NCBI GenBank assembly: GCA_029936425.1
Contig: JAPYSU010000002.1
Span: 1 to 64,000 of the forward strand
Origin: Litorimonas sp.
GTDB lineage: Bacteria; Pseudomonadota; Alphaproteobacteria; Caulobacterales; Maricaulaceae
Length of the DNA: 64,000 nucleotides
Direction of reading: 5' to 3'
Part shown: positions 34,230 to 43,413 of the stretch, piece by piece
How positions within the stretch are numbered: position 1 is the stretch's first letter
How the letters are laid out: each line of letters begins with the position of its first letter
The notes under the pieces: model-generated
What the model was told of the DNA's origin: nothing
The model's input: the letters and a program-made list of their open reading frames with translations, nothing else
Database searches by the model: none
Translations under genes and position numbers: made by a program

Positions 34230-35407
34230 AGGCCGTGCACGGGTACTGGGAAAATCCCGATCTGGATTATGTCTCGACATCATGGCCGATCGACGAGACG
34301 AATGCTGATGACAATCTTATCGATATCAGAGATATGCCGCTACTCGAAGAAGGTTTCATCGATACATCGCCAGCGAACAGAAACGATGACATTGCAGTCG
34401 GCCAATTGGGTGTCGATGGCGGCGACAAGGAGATGGTTGTCAAACTGGCGCAGGAGATATCCGACGGCGAGCACGGCAATTTACACAGTCTGCTGATTAT
34501 CCATAAGGACAAACTTTTATTTGAATCTTATTATTTGCGGGGACGGGTCAACGTGACCCATCCGCAGGCTTCGGCGACAAAAACCTATACCGGCTTGGCG
34601 CTTGGCCGCGCAATCCAGCTGGGCTATCTGACCATGGAAGATCTGGATCGGCCTGTCATAAGCTTTTTCAATGAACTGGATTCAACCAAATTTGTTGAAG
34701 GTGCAGAAAGGGTTACCCTCCACCAGGCCTTGACCATGCGCACGGGAATTCGCATCAGCGACGAACAGAGCGAAGAATTAAATACTAATCCTGACCAGGT
34801 AGAAGGTCAGAAATTGGTTCAGGCCATTTTCGAACAAAGCGCACCCATTACCGAAGAATCGCAGAGTGCTTTTGCCTATGGAAACTACGCAACACCCCTG
34901 GTGATGCAAGTCATCGATACTGTCGTTCCCGGCGGCGCTGAAGAGTTTCTCAAAAATGAACTTCTCAGTAAAATTGGTGTCTCGACTTATGAATGGCGGA
35001 CTGGGCTGGGCGGCCTTCCTGCAGCAGGTTGGAAATCGAGTTTTACATCACGGACTATGGCGAAGTTTGGCCTCTTGGCCATGAACAAAGGCAAATGGAA
35101 TGGTGAGCAGCTGATCCCGGAAGCCTATATCATCAAAGCAAACAGCAGGCATGTCTATACCGGGGACGATGATATCTATGGCGGCGGCAAGGATGTTGCC
35201 AATGAGGGTTATGGATATTTCTGGTGGGGGGCTGACTTAAATGTGGGCGGCAAGACTTACTACAGCTCGAATGCACAAGGCGGAGGTGGACAATTCATCA
35301 TTCTGATTGATGAACTTGATCTTATCGTCGTCACCACATCATCCCTACGACATCCAAAAAGTTTGCAGATAACAGCCGAAAGAATCTTGCCCGCCTTTAT
35401 TGAATAA
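34109..35407 (+). CDS. Serine hydrolase, beta-lactamase (class C/PBP) family
   Basis: A 432-aa secreted protein. A signal peptide lies at about 1-25. The SxxK motif is SATK (Ser155, Lys158), the second motif is YGN (257-259) and a late NAQGGGGQF stands where KTG/HTG-type motifs occur. This is the family of class C beta-lactamases, esterases and D-peptidases. Beta-lactam resistance cannot be assumed. Location downstream of blaI-blaR1 makes control by that pair plausible, though no second BlaI operator was found. Confidence 0.85.
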   Translation: MTISLNFRTLLAITLLSCVSGADAAQIDQDNQVTSEATSDQAVHGYWENPDLDYVSTSWPIDETNADDNLIDIRDMPLLEEGFIDTSPANRNDDIAVGQLGVDGGDKEMVVKLAQEISDGEHGNLHSLLIIHKDKLLFESYYLRGRVNVTHPQASATKTYTGLALGRAIQLGYLTMEDLDRPVISFFNELDSTKFVEGAERVTLHQALTMRTGIRISDEQSEELNTNPDQVEGQKLVQAIFEQSAPITEESQSAFAYGNYATPLVMQVIDTVVPGGAEEFLKNELLSKIGVSTYEWRTGLGGLPAAGWKSSFTSRTMAKFGLLAMNKGKWNGEQLIPEAYIIKANSRHVYTGDDDIYGGGKDVANEGYGYFWWGADLNVGGKTYYSSNAQGGGGQFIILIDELDLIVVTTSSLRHPKSLQITAERILPAFIE

Positions 35408-35711
35408 GAGCAAATACTATATGTACAAAAACTAATTCTTAGCTTGCTTCACCTTTTCTGTTTGAAGCCCATTCGGGGCGATTAAGTCCGTTTTAGGGAT
35501 TTAATCGAGCCCACACCCCCCTCCAAAATCCATCCACAGCTTATCGCAATACTATATATTGAATCTTGTGGAGAACTCACTCCTCCATCTTGTGGTCTAG
35601 CTCTCAGTAGATACGATATATTGAGGATGAGGGATAAAACCTCATGAGTGAACACTATATGTAGTGCCAGCAGCGTTTCGGCTGGCACATAGGCTAAAAG
35701 GGACCTGAATT
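35408..35711 (+). promoter_or_regulatory. gcrA upstream region with cell-cycle sites
   Basis: 304 non-coding bp. It holds one CcrM methylation site GAATC (GANTC) at 35561-35565, directly followed by TGTGGAGAA (35567-35575), one mismatch from a DnaA box in reverse. A weaker box CCATCCACA lies at about 35530. Caulobacter gcrA is controlled by DnaA, so this fits known biology. The sites are matches by eye. Confidence 0.4.
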
Positions 35712-36254
35712 ATGGCTTGGACTGAGGATCGCGTCGCGACTTTGACAAAATTATGGGCCGAAGGCTTATCGGCCAGCCAGATCGCCAAAGAGCTTGGCGA
35801 AGTGACACGTAATGCCGTTATCGGCAAGGTTCACCGCCTTGGCCTGTCTGGCCGCGCCAAACCTTCCCGCCCTAAGCGCAAGACAGCAAAGAAATCATCC
35901 GCTGGCACAACTCCGGCGCCGAAGCCACGTGCGCCCCGCGCGCCGTCCGCACCCCGGACGCCGGAACAAATCGTCGCCGAGGCCGCCGTGCCCGCGCCGC
36001 CCCCCTTGGAAGCCAAGAAAATGTCCAATGGAGAATTTGCGACAATTCTGACCATTACGGATCATATGTGCAAATGGCCGATTGGGGATCCGTCCAAGTC
36101 CGAATTCCGCTTTTGTGGACGCAAGACTGAAGAGGATGAACCTTATTGTGTTGCCCATTCCCGGGTCGCCTATCAGCCAAGCCGCCGCCGCGGCGCGTCG
36201 AGTAACACGAAAGCCATTGGGCCAAACCCGACTTCTCGCAAGCGGCTTCGCTAA
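35712..36254 (+). CDS. gcrA: Cell-cycle regulator GcrA
   Basis: A 180-aa regulator that binds the sigma-70 holoenzyme and reads CcrM-methylated GANTC sites to drive division-cycle genes in alphaproteobacteria. The N-terminal HTH (MAWTEDRVATLTKLWAEGLSASQIAKELG) and following GRAKPSRPKR are diagnostic. The middle is a Pro/Ala linker; the C-terminal sigma-binding part has DHMCKWPIGDP and FCGRKT. It is a single gene with its own terminator. Confidence 0.97.
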   Translation: MAWTEDRVATLTKLWAEGLSASQIAKELGEVTRNAVIGKVHRLGLSGRAKPSRPKRKTAKKSSAGTTPAPKPRAPRAPSAPRTPEQIVAEAAVPAPPPLEAKKMSNGEFATILTITDHMCKWPIGDPSKSEFRFCGRKTEEDEPYCVAHSRVAYQPSRRRGASSNTKAIGPNPTSRKRLR

Positions 36255-36273
36255 GACGGTCTGTTTTGAGACA

Positions 36274-36302
36274 AAAAGGCGCCTCCGGGCGCCTTTTTTA
36301 TT
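36274..36302 (+). terminator. gcrA terminator
   Basis: Perfect 10-bp arms AAAAGGCGCC (36274-36283) and GGCGCCTTTT (36288-36297) with loop TCCG and a T-run, 19 bp after the stop codon. It also lies at the end of the convergent VOC gene. Confidence 0.9.
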
Positions 36303-36318
36303 TATGTTTACGCCGCCT

Positions 36319-36777
36319 TTACTTGGCCAATGCGCCAAACCGGGCCATCCGGCCACGTTCCCGGCTTAATTGACGCTTAAAGGCTTCTTTCTGGCTTAGA
36401 TAGCTAACGACTTCATATTCCACGCCGTCTTCATCCGAAAAATAGAAACGCCGACCCGGTTCGTAGTCACCGTGACTTGTTGGATTTAGTCCGGCCGCCA
36501 CGACACGTTTTTCGGCGGCGTCCAGATCCTCCACCACCAACCCAATATGATTAAGGCCACCACGAGTTTGAAACTGTTTGAGCGCGGAGCTTTCGCTCTT
36601 GCCTGGATTATATAGAGCCAGATATCTATCCGCGTCGCCAATATGGACGGTGTAGCCCTCCCCGAGGCTCGGTCCCTCCCACCGCACAAACCAACCAAAC
36701 AGCTTGTGGAGAAGGGCCGCCGTTTTCTTGGGATTTTTGACCGTGATATTGACGTGTTCGAGTGTCGCTATTTGCAT
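36319..36777 (-). CDS. VOC (glyoxalase/dioxygenase-fold) family protein
   Basis: A 152-aa protein with two VOC beta-alpha-beta-beta-beta units: LEHVNITVKNPKKTAALLHKLF and LNHIGLVVEDLDAAEKRV. Metal-ligand positions include the N-terminal His and late Glu (EDGVEYEVV). It could be a glyoxalase-type enzyme or antibiotic-binding protein. The SoxR box in the divergent region has promoter-like elements facing this gene, suggesting that redox stress induces it. Exact reaction unknown. Confidence 0.85.
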   Translation of the reverse strand: MQIATLEHVNITVKNPKKTAALLHKLFGWFVRWEGPSLGEGYTVHIGDADRYLALYNPGKSESSALKQFQTRGGLNHIGLVVEDLDAAEKRVVAAGLNPTSHGDYEPGRRFYFSDEDGVEYEVVSYLSQKEAFKRQLSRERGRMARFGALAK

Positions 36778-36818
36778 GATGATGCCCTTTCCTTGCGTTT
36801 GAACTATTTGCAGGCTAC

Positions 36819-36840
36819 GACCTCAACTTAACTTGAGGTC
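36819..36840. promoter_or_regulatory. SoxR box between VOC gene and soxR
   Basis: Arms GACCTCAA (36819-36826) and TTGAGGTC (36833-36840) flank CTTAAC, closely matching the known SoxR site CCTCAAGTTAACTTGAGG. On the minus strand it sits in a 19-bp spacer between TTGACC and TAGCCT, the long spacing typical of MerR-family activated promoters, so it would activate the VOC gene. Confidence 0.85.
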
Positions 36841-36850
36841 AAGAGATAAA

Positions 36851-37309
36851 ATGAAAAAACTTAAAAAGGGCATTTTAATTGGCCGTGTCGCCGCCCGGAC
36901 AGGGGTCGCTGTTTCGGCCTTACGCTTTTACGAAGAAGCAGGATTGATCACGGCCGATCGCAATCAAGGGGGTCAGAGAGTGTTCGAGGCGGCCGATATT
37001 CGGCGGATTTCTTTCATTATCATTGCTCAGAAGCTGGGCTTTTCTCTAAAACAGATAAAAGCCCAACTTGACCTTTTGCCGAATGGCCGCACACCGACCC
37101 TAAAAGACTGGGAAAAAATCAGTCGAAGTTTTCAGACCGATATCCAAGAGCGCATCGCCGCCCTAAACAAATTACAAGAGAAGCTGACCGGCTGTATGGG
37201 GTGCGGGTGTCTTTCTCTCGATCACTGCGCTTTATATAATACAGATGATATTGCTGCGGAAACGGGGGCCGGTCCGCGCTATCTTTTAGGAGAAAGCCAG
37301 AATCGATAA
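36851..37309 (+). CDS. soxR: Redox-sensitive activator SoxR
   Basis: A 152-aa MerR-family [2Fe-2S] sensor. Start is ATG 36851 (a TTG at 36833 would read through the operator). The HTH is LIGRVAARTGVAVSALRFYEEAGL. The iron-sulphur site is the complete CMGCGCLSLDHC (C-x2-C-x-C-x5-C). It responds to redox-cycling compounds. No soxS is expected in alphaproteobacteria, where SoxR acts directly on a few targets; the divergent VOC gene is the likely one here. Confidence 0.95.
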   Translation: MKKLKKGILIGRVAARTGVAVSALRFYEEAGLITADRNQGGQRVFEAADIRRISFIIIAQKLGFSLKQIKAQLDLLPNGRTPTLKDWEKISRSFQTDIQERIAALNKLQEKLTGCMGCGCLSLDHCALYNTDDIAAETGAGPRYLLGESQNR

Positions 37310-37340
37310 ATTGGGGTGGATGCAAAGGAACTGAATGCTA

Positions 37341-37380
37341 TAGATAGCGTATCTATCACACCCAATAGGGGGTGTAATAA
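37341..37380. terminator. Two inverted repeats after soxR
   Basis: TAGATA-GCG-TATCTA (37341-37355) and ACACCC-AATAGG-GGGTGT (37358-37375) lie in the 88-bp gap before the small membrane protein. The second is followed by an AT-rich tract and could end the soxR transcript; the first could be an operator for the small gene. Confidence 0.35.
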
Positions 37381-37397
37381 AAATAAGGGGACACACA

Positions 37398-37562
37398 ATG
37401 TCTGATAATAACGGATCCGGAAAAGGGATTTATTTCATCGTCGGAGCGCTTGTCATTGCCGTGCTTGGTTTGGGCTATATGTATTTCACGGGGCAGTCTG
37501 CGGACGAACCGGATCTCTCTATTGAAGTCGATGACAATGGTCTTGATGTCGATTCAAACTAG
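37398..37562 (+). CDS. Small single-pass membrane protein (54 aa)
   Basis: The ORF has AAGGGG 7 nt before its ATG. Its sequence has a short polar start (MSDNNGSGKG), one transmembrane helix (IYFIVGALVIAVLGLGYMYF) and a very acidic tail (DEPDLSIEVDDNGLDVD). The stop overlaps the end of convergent recQ by 4 bp. I do not recognise a family. The good ribosome-binding site and clean protein-like layout support it as a real gene. Confidence 0.65.
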   Translation: MSDNNGSGKGIYFIVGALVIAVLGLGYMYFTGQSADEPDLSIEVDDNGLDVDSN

Positions 37563-39352
37563 GATTGATGAATAATATTCAGAAACGCTTCGCCAAATCT
37601 GGCGAATTTCGTTTCCCCAACGCCCGATACATTCAGCATTTCCTGCCGGTGGGTCGGGCGTTTTGCGACCATATCCATCAAGGTCGCATCTGAAAATACG
37701 ACAAAAGCCGGTTTGCCAAGCTCTCGCGCCAGTTCCGACCTAAGCGCTTTCAACTTAATAAGCAGCGACTGATCCTGATCCGACAAATCCGTTTGCTTCA
37801 CAGCTTGCGCCTTTCGTTCTGCCTTTCGTGACGATTTTATGGGCGGTCTCATATAAAACTCCCCCTGCCCGTCCATCATGGCTTCGGCTTCAGGCGATAA
37901 GGTCAGCGCCCCGTAGCGGGAAATATCCATCCCCAGAAGTCCGCGAGCTACGGCCTGCCGGATGAGCGCCTGCAAGAAGGCTTTGCCGCTCGTCTCGGCA
38001 GATCCGAAAGACGGCAGATTATCATGCGTGAACTGTTTGATCCGGTCAGTGTCTTCGCCCCGGGCGACCGCGACGATATGGGTTGTACCGAAACGCTGCC
38101 CCGTTTCAGCGATAGCTGAAAAGACGGCTTTCGCCGCCGCCGTGGCTTCAACCTGCTCCGGCGGATTGAGACAATTATCACAATTCCCGCAAGGCGCCGT
38201 TGTTTCTCCGAAATAATTCAGCAGAGCTTGGCGGCGGCATCCAGAGGTTTCGCAATATCCTATAAGGGCGTCCAGACGTTTAAATTCCCGCATTTGATGG
38301 TCACGTTCACTCCCGTCATTAGTAATGAACTGACGCCGCATACGAATATCATCCAGGCCGAATAAAAGCGCCGTCTCTGCCGGGAGGCCATCGCGGCCGG
38401 CCCGTCCGATTTCCTGATAATAGGCTTCCATCGAGGACGGCAAATTGACGTGGTAGACGAAGCGAATATCCGGCTTGTCTATCCCCATCCCAAAAGCAAT
38501 CGTCGCGACCATAATAATGCCCCGTTCTGAGATAAAGCGGTCAAGATTTTCATAGCGTTCTTCAGCCGACATACCGGCGTGATAAGACAGGGCGGTATAA
38601 CCCGCATCGTTTAAGGTATTGGCATAAGACTCTGTATTCTTTCGAGAAAGGCAATAGACGATTCCGGAATTGCCTTTCTGATTGATCAAAAGGTTTGCCA
38701 ATTGCCGCGGCCTGTTATCAACGGGCAAGACCGTCAGAGACAGGTTAGGTCGGTCAAATCCATGGACAATTACTTTTCCGCGGCGGCTGAAAAGTTGCTG
38801 CGCAATGTCTTCGCGCGTTGCGTCATCCGCCGTCGCCGTGAACGCGGCAAAATGGCTCTCGGGAAACAAGGTATGCAGCCGGGTCAGATCCGCATATTCC
38901 GGACGAAAAGCTGGCCCCCATTTGGAGACACAATGCGCTTCATCCACGACAAATAATGACGGATTTAGCGCTTTCATCGCCGATAACATTCGCCCTGTCA
39001 TCAGCCTTTCCGGAGAGACATACAGGATTTTGCTCCGTCCATTAGTTACGTCCCGCCACTGGGAAATATTGACCTCTCTGCTTTGGCCTGAATGTAAACA
39101 GGACGCAGCAATACCATTGGCGCGAAGACCGGCCACCTGATTGTCCATCAACGCAACAAGCGGCGAGACGACTATTGTCGGGCGGGGCAATATCTGCGAC
39201 GGCACCTGATAACAGAGCGACTTCCCGGCCCCGGTCGGCATGACCGCGAGAACAGATTCGCCTTTCAAAATACCCTGTATAATTTCCTCCTGACCGGGAC
39301 GGAAATCATCAAATCCGAAAGCGGATTGAAGGATATTGAGAGGAGTCGACAT
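37559..39352 (-). CDS. recQ: ATP-dependent DNA helicase RecQ
   Basis: A 597-aa 3'-5' helicase acting in recombination and fork repair. It has the Walker A PTGAGKSLCYQ, the DEAH-box VVDEAHCVSKWG, helicase motif QEIGRAGRDGLP, a zinc-binding Cys cluster (CETSGCRR, CGNCDNC), the RQC region and a C-terminal HRDC domain (LRSELARELGKPAFVVFSD). Length is usual. Confidence 0.96.
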   Translation of the reverse strand: MSTPLNILQSAFGFDDFRPGQEEIIQGILKGESVLAVMPTGAGKSLCYQVPSQILPRPTIVVSPLVALMDNQVAGLRANGIAASCLHSGQSREVNISQWRDVTNGRSKILYVSPERLMTGRMLSAMKALNPSLFVVDEAHCVSKWGPAFRPEYADLTRLHTLFPESHFAAFTATADDATREDIAQQLFSRRGKVIVHGFDRPNLSLTVLPVDNRPRQLANLLINQKGNSGIVYCLSRKNTESYANTLNDAGYTALSYHAGMSAEERYENLDRFISERGIIMVATIAFGMGIDKPDIRFVYHVNLPSSMEAYYQEIGRAGRDGLPAETALLFGLDDIRMRRQFITNDGSERDHQMREFKRLDALIGYCETSGCRRQALLNYFGETTAPCGNCDNCLNPPEQVEATAAAKAVFSAIAETGQRFGTTHIVAVARGEDTDRIKQFTHDNLPSFGSAETSGKAFLQALIRQAVARGLLGMDISRYGALTLSPEAEAMMDGQGEFYMRPPIKSSRKAERKAQAVKQTDLSDQDQSLLIKLKALRSELARELGKPAFVVFSDATLMDMVAKRPTHRQEMLNVSGVGETKFARFGEAFLNIIHQS

Positions 39353-39503
39353 GCTTGCGTGGTCATAGATTTATGCGCCGGGCTTTCAAGTGACTTTTCT
39401 CATTCGTTTTGCGAGGAAAGCTGCAAACTGCGCTGATTTAACCCTCGCCCGCGCTCTTTCTTCGCGTTAAAGCGCTCTGAAATTTTAGAAAGGTCAGGCA
39501 AAG

Positions 39504-41381
39504 GTGTCAGACGAACAGGATATCGACATATCCCGCAGTAGCGGGGCCGCTTTTTCGGCGCAAATCGAAGACGACAAGACAAAGCGGGGAAAAGCCAAGA
39601 GCATAAAGCCGCTGCGGCAGCTCTGGCCGTTCATTGCCCGCTATCCCCTCACCCTTGCCCTTTTCCTTATCGCCCTATTGATTGCAGCCGGACTAAACCT
39701 CGCCTTGCCGTTGGCAGCCAAAGTGATAATTGATTGCGGGTTTATTGGTGATACGGAGCCCTTGGCATATTGTAGCACCTACGCCTTGGGTGGTAATGTT
39801 GAAAGTCTGACACCCTATTTCGGGTTCGCTATTGTTATCGCAATCACCTTAGCCATTTTCAGTTCAGCACGATTTTATTTCATTAGCATGTTGGGCCAGC
39901 GCGTTATTGCTGACATCCGCAAAGCGGTCTTCGGCAAACTTACGCGCCTCGATCTCACCTTCTTTGAAACCTTGCGAACAGGGGAAGTTCTGTCCCGTCT
40001 GACGACTGACACCACGCTGATCGAAACCGTTATTGGGTCTTCGGTGTCATTTGCTCTCCGCTCGGCTGCGGTGACCATTGGGGCCATTTTGTGGATGTTC
40101 TTTGTCAGTTGGGAGCTAACCTTGCTGGTTCTCCTTATTGGCCCCATAATACTTGTTCCTGCTATATTTATCGGCAGGTCTATCCGAAAGCTCTCCATGA
40201 CTAGCCAAAACAATCTGGCCCACGCCTCTGCCCGGGCCGGAGAAGCCATCGGCGCGATTGCGACCGTGCAGGCCTTTACGAGAGAGGCTTATGAGCGGAA
40301 GTCTTTTGATGTCGCAGTCGAAGACACCTTCAGCGCAAATAGAAAACGGATATTTGTTCGATCAATTATGACACTCGTTATATTTGGGGTTGGCCTGACA
40401 GGCATGGTAGGCGTTCTCTGGTACGGTGCCAAGCTTGTCAGCCAGCCCGGCTCTGACATGACTGGCGGCTCAATTGCCCAATTCATATTCTTGGCTATCA
40501 CGGCGGTCTCCAATGTCGGTTTTCTCACAGGAACATGGACGGAGCTCCTCCGTGCGTCAGGTGCAACAGAACGGGTCATGGAGTTGTTAGGAGAAGACCC
40601 CGCAATCTTGGCGCCATCCGAATCCAGTGATTTCAATTCGGCAACGGGCGCAATCGCTTTTGAGAATGTCACCTTTGTGTACCCGTCCCGTCCGACCGAG
40701 AGAGCATTGCAAAATGTTCAATTCGACATTCAGGCCGGAGAAACCGTCGCTCTGGTCGGCCCGTCCGGGGCAGGGAAATCCACTGTCTTCCAGCTCTTAT
40801 TACGCTTTTACGATGTTCAATCCGGCGAGATTAAGTTGGACGATCTGCCAATCACCCAAATGTCTCCGCAAAATCTGCGTGAGCAATTTGCTATTGTGCA
40901 ACAAAACACGCCTCTCTTTTCCGGGACTGCTTTGGACAATATCCGCTATGGCCGAGAAGGCGCGACAGATGACGAAGTTATTGCCGCCGCAAAGGCCGCC
41001 TTTGCGCATGAGTTTATCGAAAAACTACCGGAGGGTTACAACACCGATCTGGGCGAATCCGCTGTAACGCTCTCAGGCGGACAGAGACAGCGTTTGGCCA
41101 TTGCCAGAGCCATATTACGCGACGCCCCTATTCTTCTTCTGGATGAAGCCACCAGCGCTCTGGACGCGGAAAGTGAGCGCGCCGTTCAATCCGCTTTTGA
41201 AGCCATGTCCAAGACAAAGACAACCTTGGTCATTGCCCACCGTCTGGCCACTGTTCTCAAGGCCGACCGAATTATCGTGATGGATGAAGGCAAGATTGTC
41301 GAAACGGGAACACATGAAAGCCTGCTCGCGCAGGACGGACTTTATGCCCGCCTTGCGGCGCTGCAATTTACCTCAGGCTAG
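39504..41381 (+). CDS. ABC exporter, fused permease-ATPase (MsbA-like)
   Basis: A 625-aa half-transporter starting at GTG 39504. The first ~45 residues are a polar cytoplasmic tail. Six membrane helices (about 50-340) precede an ATPase with GPSGAGKSTVFQLLLRF (Walker A), LSGGQRQRLAIARA (signature) and LLLDEATSALD (Walker B). A Cys-containing periplasmic loop between helices 1 and 2 (CGFIGDTE...YCSTYA) is longer than in MsbA. It would export lipid or a drug as a homodimer; the substrate is unknown. Confidence 0.9.
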   Translation: MSDEQDIDISRSSGAAFSAQIEDDKTKRGKAKSIKPLRQLWPFIARYPLTLALFLIALLIAAGLNLALPLAAKVIIDCGFIGDTEPLAYCSTYALGGNVESLTPYFGFAIVIAITLAIFSSARFYFISMLGQRVIADIRKAVFGKLTRLDLTFFETLRTGEVLSRLTTDTTLIETVIGSSVSFALRSAAVTIGAILWMFFVSWELTLLVLLIGPIILVPAIFIGRSIRKLSMTSQNNLAHASARAGEAIGAIATVQAFTREAYERKSFDVAVEDTFSANRKRIFVRSIMTLVIFGVGLTGMVGVLWYGAKLVSQPGSDMTGGSIAQFIFLAITAVSNVGFLTGTWTELLRASGATERVMELLGEDPAILAPSESSDFNSATGAIAFENVTFVYPSRPTERALQNVQFDIQAGETVALVGPSGAGKSTVFQLLLRFYDVQSGEIKLDDLPITQMSPQNLREQFAIVQQNTPLFSGTALDNIRYGREGATDDEVIAAAKAAFAHEFIEKLPEGYNTDLGESAVTLSGGQRQRLAIARAILRDAPILLLDEATSALDAESERAVQSAFEAMSKTKTTLVIAHRLATVLKADRIIVMDEGKIVETGTHESLLAQDGLYARLAALQFTSG

Positions 41382-41389
41382 ACGCTTTA

Positions 41390-42460
41390 TTAAAGCCCAT
41401 GACCCTTTGCGAGGGTCGGCACGCGCGCCAATATATCAGCCGATGTCATGTAAAGAACATTCCCGTCCGGGCCGCCAAAAGTGACATTGGCGACGGGCTT
41501 CCCTGTCCGGATTAGCCCTAAACGTTCGCCTTCAGGCGAAATCACCAAAACGCCACCAGGCCCGGTCGCATATAGACGGCCTTCTGTATCAACAGCCATA
41601 CCATCGGCATTCCCGCGCTCTCCGGCGGCTATATCTGCAGTGGCGTCCAAAAAGATTTCCCCGTCTCCAACCGTGCCGTCATCTGCAACAGGATATGTTT
41701 TCCATATCGTATCTTCAGGGTCGGAATTTGCTACATACAGAGTTGACCCATCCGGCGATAAAATAACTCCGTTAGGCCGAGTCAGCTTGTCATCAATCAG
41801 CTTGACCTCGCCGCCCGGCATATAAGCATAGACCCCATTAAAAGCGATTTCTTTCGCATCAGACTCATCTCCTTCGGCCAAGCCATAAGGAGGATCTGTA
41901 AAAAATATCGCTCCGGATTTGTGAACAACCGCGTCATTGGGGCTATTAAATGTCTTACCCTCATACTCGCCCACAATAAGACGTTTTTCTTTTGTGTCGA
42001 GATCCATGGCGTAAAGGCCGCGTTCGCCGTGGCTCGGCAGCAGAATTTCGTTTTCGCCGTAACGGATCAATCCATTGGCCCCGGGCGATCCCATCCAGTC
42101 AGGCGTATCGCCCGCAAAACCCGAAGGTTCCAGAAATTTGGTAAGACCTTCATCGTCTTTATAACTCCAGATGACATTACCGGGGACGTCTGTGAATAAA
42201 AGACGTTGGTCCTCGGCAATCCAGACCGGACCTTCCGACCAGCCGAACGATCCGCCAAGATTTTCTATTTTAGCGTCTTCCGCAAGGATACCTGTTCTGT
42301 TCATTTCGACAGAGCCGATATAATTTGCAGAGCTTGTCTGCTCCATTTCGGGCGTCTGCGCCTCAGTCGAAGGAGACGACTCCGTAGGCTCGATCCGTTC
42401 CCCATTACTACAAGATACGAAGATAAGAGTTGAAGCAGCGAGCAGAAGGAGTTGTTTCAT
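41390..42460 (-). CDS. SMP-30/gluconolactonase-like lipoprotein
   Basis: A 356-aa beta-propeller hydrolase with a lipoprotein signal (MKQLLLLAASTLIFVSC). Metal and active-site segments are present: WSEGPVW, NSPNDAVV, TRPNGVILSPDG and ADGMAVDTEG. It probably opens gluconolactone or a related lactone in the periplasm. It starts inside the glk stop (ATGA overlap), so it is the last gene of the zwf operon. An ED-operon lactonase at the membrane, next to the cytoplasmic Pgl, suggests a periplasmic sugar-oxidation branch. Confidence 0.85.
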   Translation of the reverse strand: MKQLLLLAASTLIFVSCSNGERIEPTESSPSTEAQTPEMEQTSSANYIGSVEMNRTGILAEDAKIENLGGSFGWSEGPVWIAEDQRLLFTDVPGNVIWSYKDDEGLTKFLEPSGFAGDTPDWMGSPGANGLIRYGENEILLPSHGERGLYAMDLDTKEKRLIVGEYEGKTFNSPNDAVVHKSGAIFFTDPPYGLAEGDESDAKEIAFNGVYAYMPGGEVKLIDDKLTRPNGVILSPDGSTLYVANSDPEDTIWKTYPVADDGTVGDGEIFLDATADIAAGERGNADGMAVDTEGRLYATGPGGVLVISPEGERLGLIRTGKPVANVTFGGPDGNVLYMTSADILARVPTLAKGHGL

Positions 42461-43413
42461 TTTTTCAATACCATGGCGGCGGCGCCGTAAAGAGCGACAA
42501 AATGGGCCTTAATCAATCTTACGGGAATCTCTTTGACAAACCAAGAGCCGTCTCCGCGATTGCGAAACCGCGTTTTAAATTCGGATTCATTCAAAAAAGG
42601 AGAGACATGACGCGAGACCCCTCCCCCAATAACCACTCCACCCGAGGCTCCCATTGTCAGAGCCGCATTGCCTGCAAACCCGCCGAGAATATTGCAAAAC
42701 GTAATAACAGCCAAACGGGCAATAGATTTCGGATTGGCTTCGGCAGATGCAACGATTTCATCCGGCTTTCGGCACAGACAATCCGCCCCGCGAATATCAC
42801 ATATAGCCTTGTAAAGACGTAACAGTCCCGGACCTGAAATAAGGTTTTCAACAGAGAGATAAGACATATCCTTTAGCTGATGAAGCAATATCTCCCGCTC
42901 CAACTCATCTTGTGGTGAAAAGCTGACATGCCCTCCTTCGGTCGGCAAAATGCGCAAAGGGTTCCCCGGCACAATCAAGGATATGCCCAACCCGGTCCCC
43001 GGACCGAGAACAGCGACCGGTTTATTATAATTGACCTTACCCGGCATGAGAATCTCAAAGCCGTCATCCGGCACGACGGTCGCGCCATTCGCCATGGCCA
43101 CAAAATCATTTTGGATAACGACATTTTCAAATCCAAATGTATTGCAAAGATCGCTCTCGGAGACTACCCAATCAATATTGGTCATCTTGATTTCGTCACC
43201 GAATTTCGGCCCGGCAAAAGCAAAAGCGGCCTGGGCCGGTTTCATGGTTTGAGTGTCCAGATAGGATTTCACAGCCGTGTTGAAGTCCGGGAAATCCTTG
43301 ACTGAAAACCGCTCCGAATGATGAAGGTCTATTGTGCCTTGAGCGCTCAGCTCCGCAAAGGCGAACCGGCAATTTGTGCCCCCTACATCCCCAACAAGTA
43401 TGGCGGAACTCAT
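42457..43413 (-). CDS. glk: Glucokinase
   Basis: A 318-aa sugar kinase that phosphorylates glucose with ATP. Start is ATG 43413, inside the edd stop (ATGA), not the longer frame to 43443. The phosphate loop LVGDVGGTNCRFA and late ASGGVVIGGGVS match the bacterial Glk family. It supplies glucose 6-phosphate to zwf at the head of the same operon. Confidence 0.93.
   Translation of the reverse strand: MSSAILVGDVGGTNCRFAFAELSAQGTIDLHHSERFSVKDFPDFNTAVKSYLDTQTMKPAQAAFAFAGPKFGDEIKMTNIDWVVSESDLCNTFGFENVVIQNDFVAMANGATVVPDDGFEILMPGKVNYNKPVAVLGPGTGLGISLIVPGNPLRILPTEGGHVSFSPQDELEREILLHQLKDMSYLSVENLISGPGLLRLYKAICDIRGADCLCRKPDEIVASAEANPKSIARLAVITFCNILGGFAGNAALTMGASGGVVIGGGVSRHVSPFLNESEFKTRFRNRGDGSWFVKEIPVRLIKAHFVALYGAAAMVLKK

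Noticed and set aside
34109..35407. True beta-lactamase conferring resistance
   Set aside because: SxxK and YxN are shared by esterases and peptidases; there is no direct evidence for beta-lactam hydrolysis despite blaI/blaR1 upstream.
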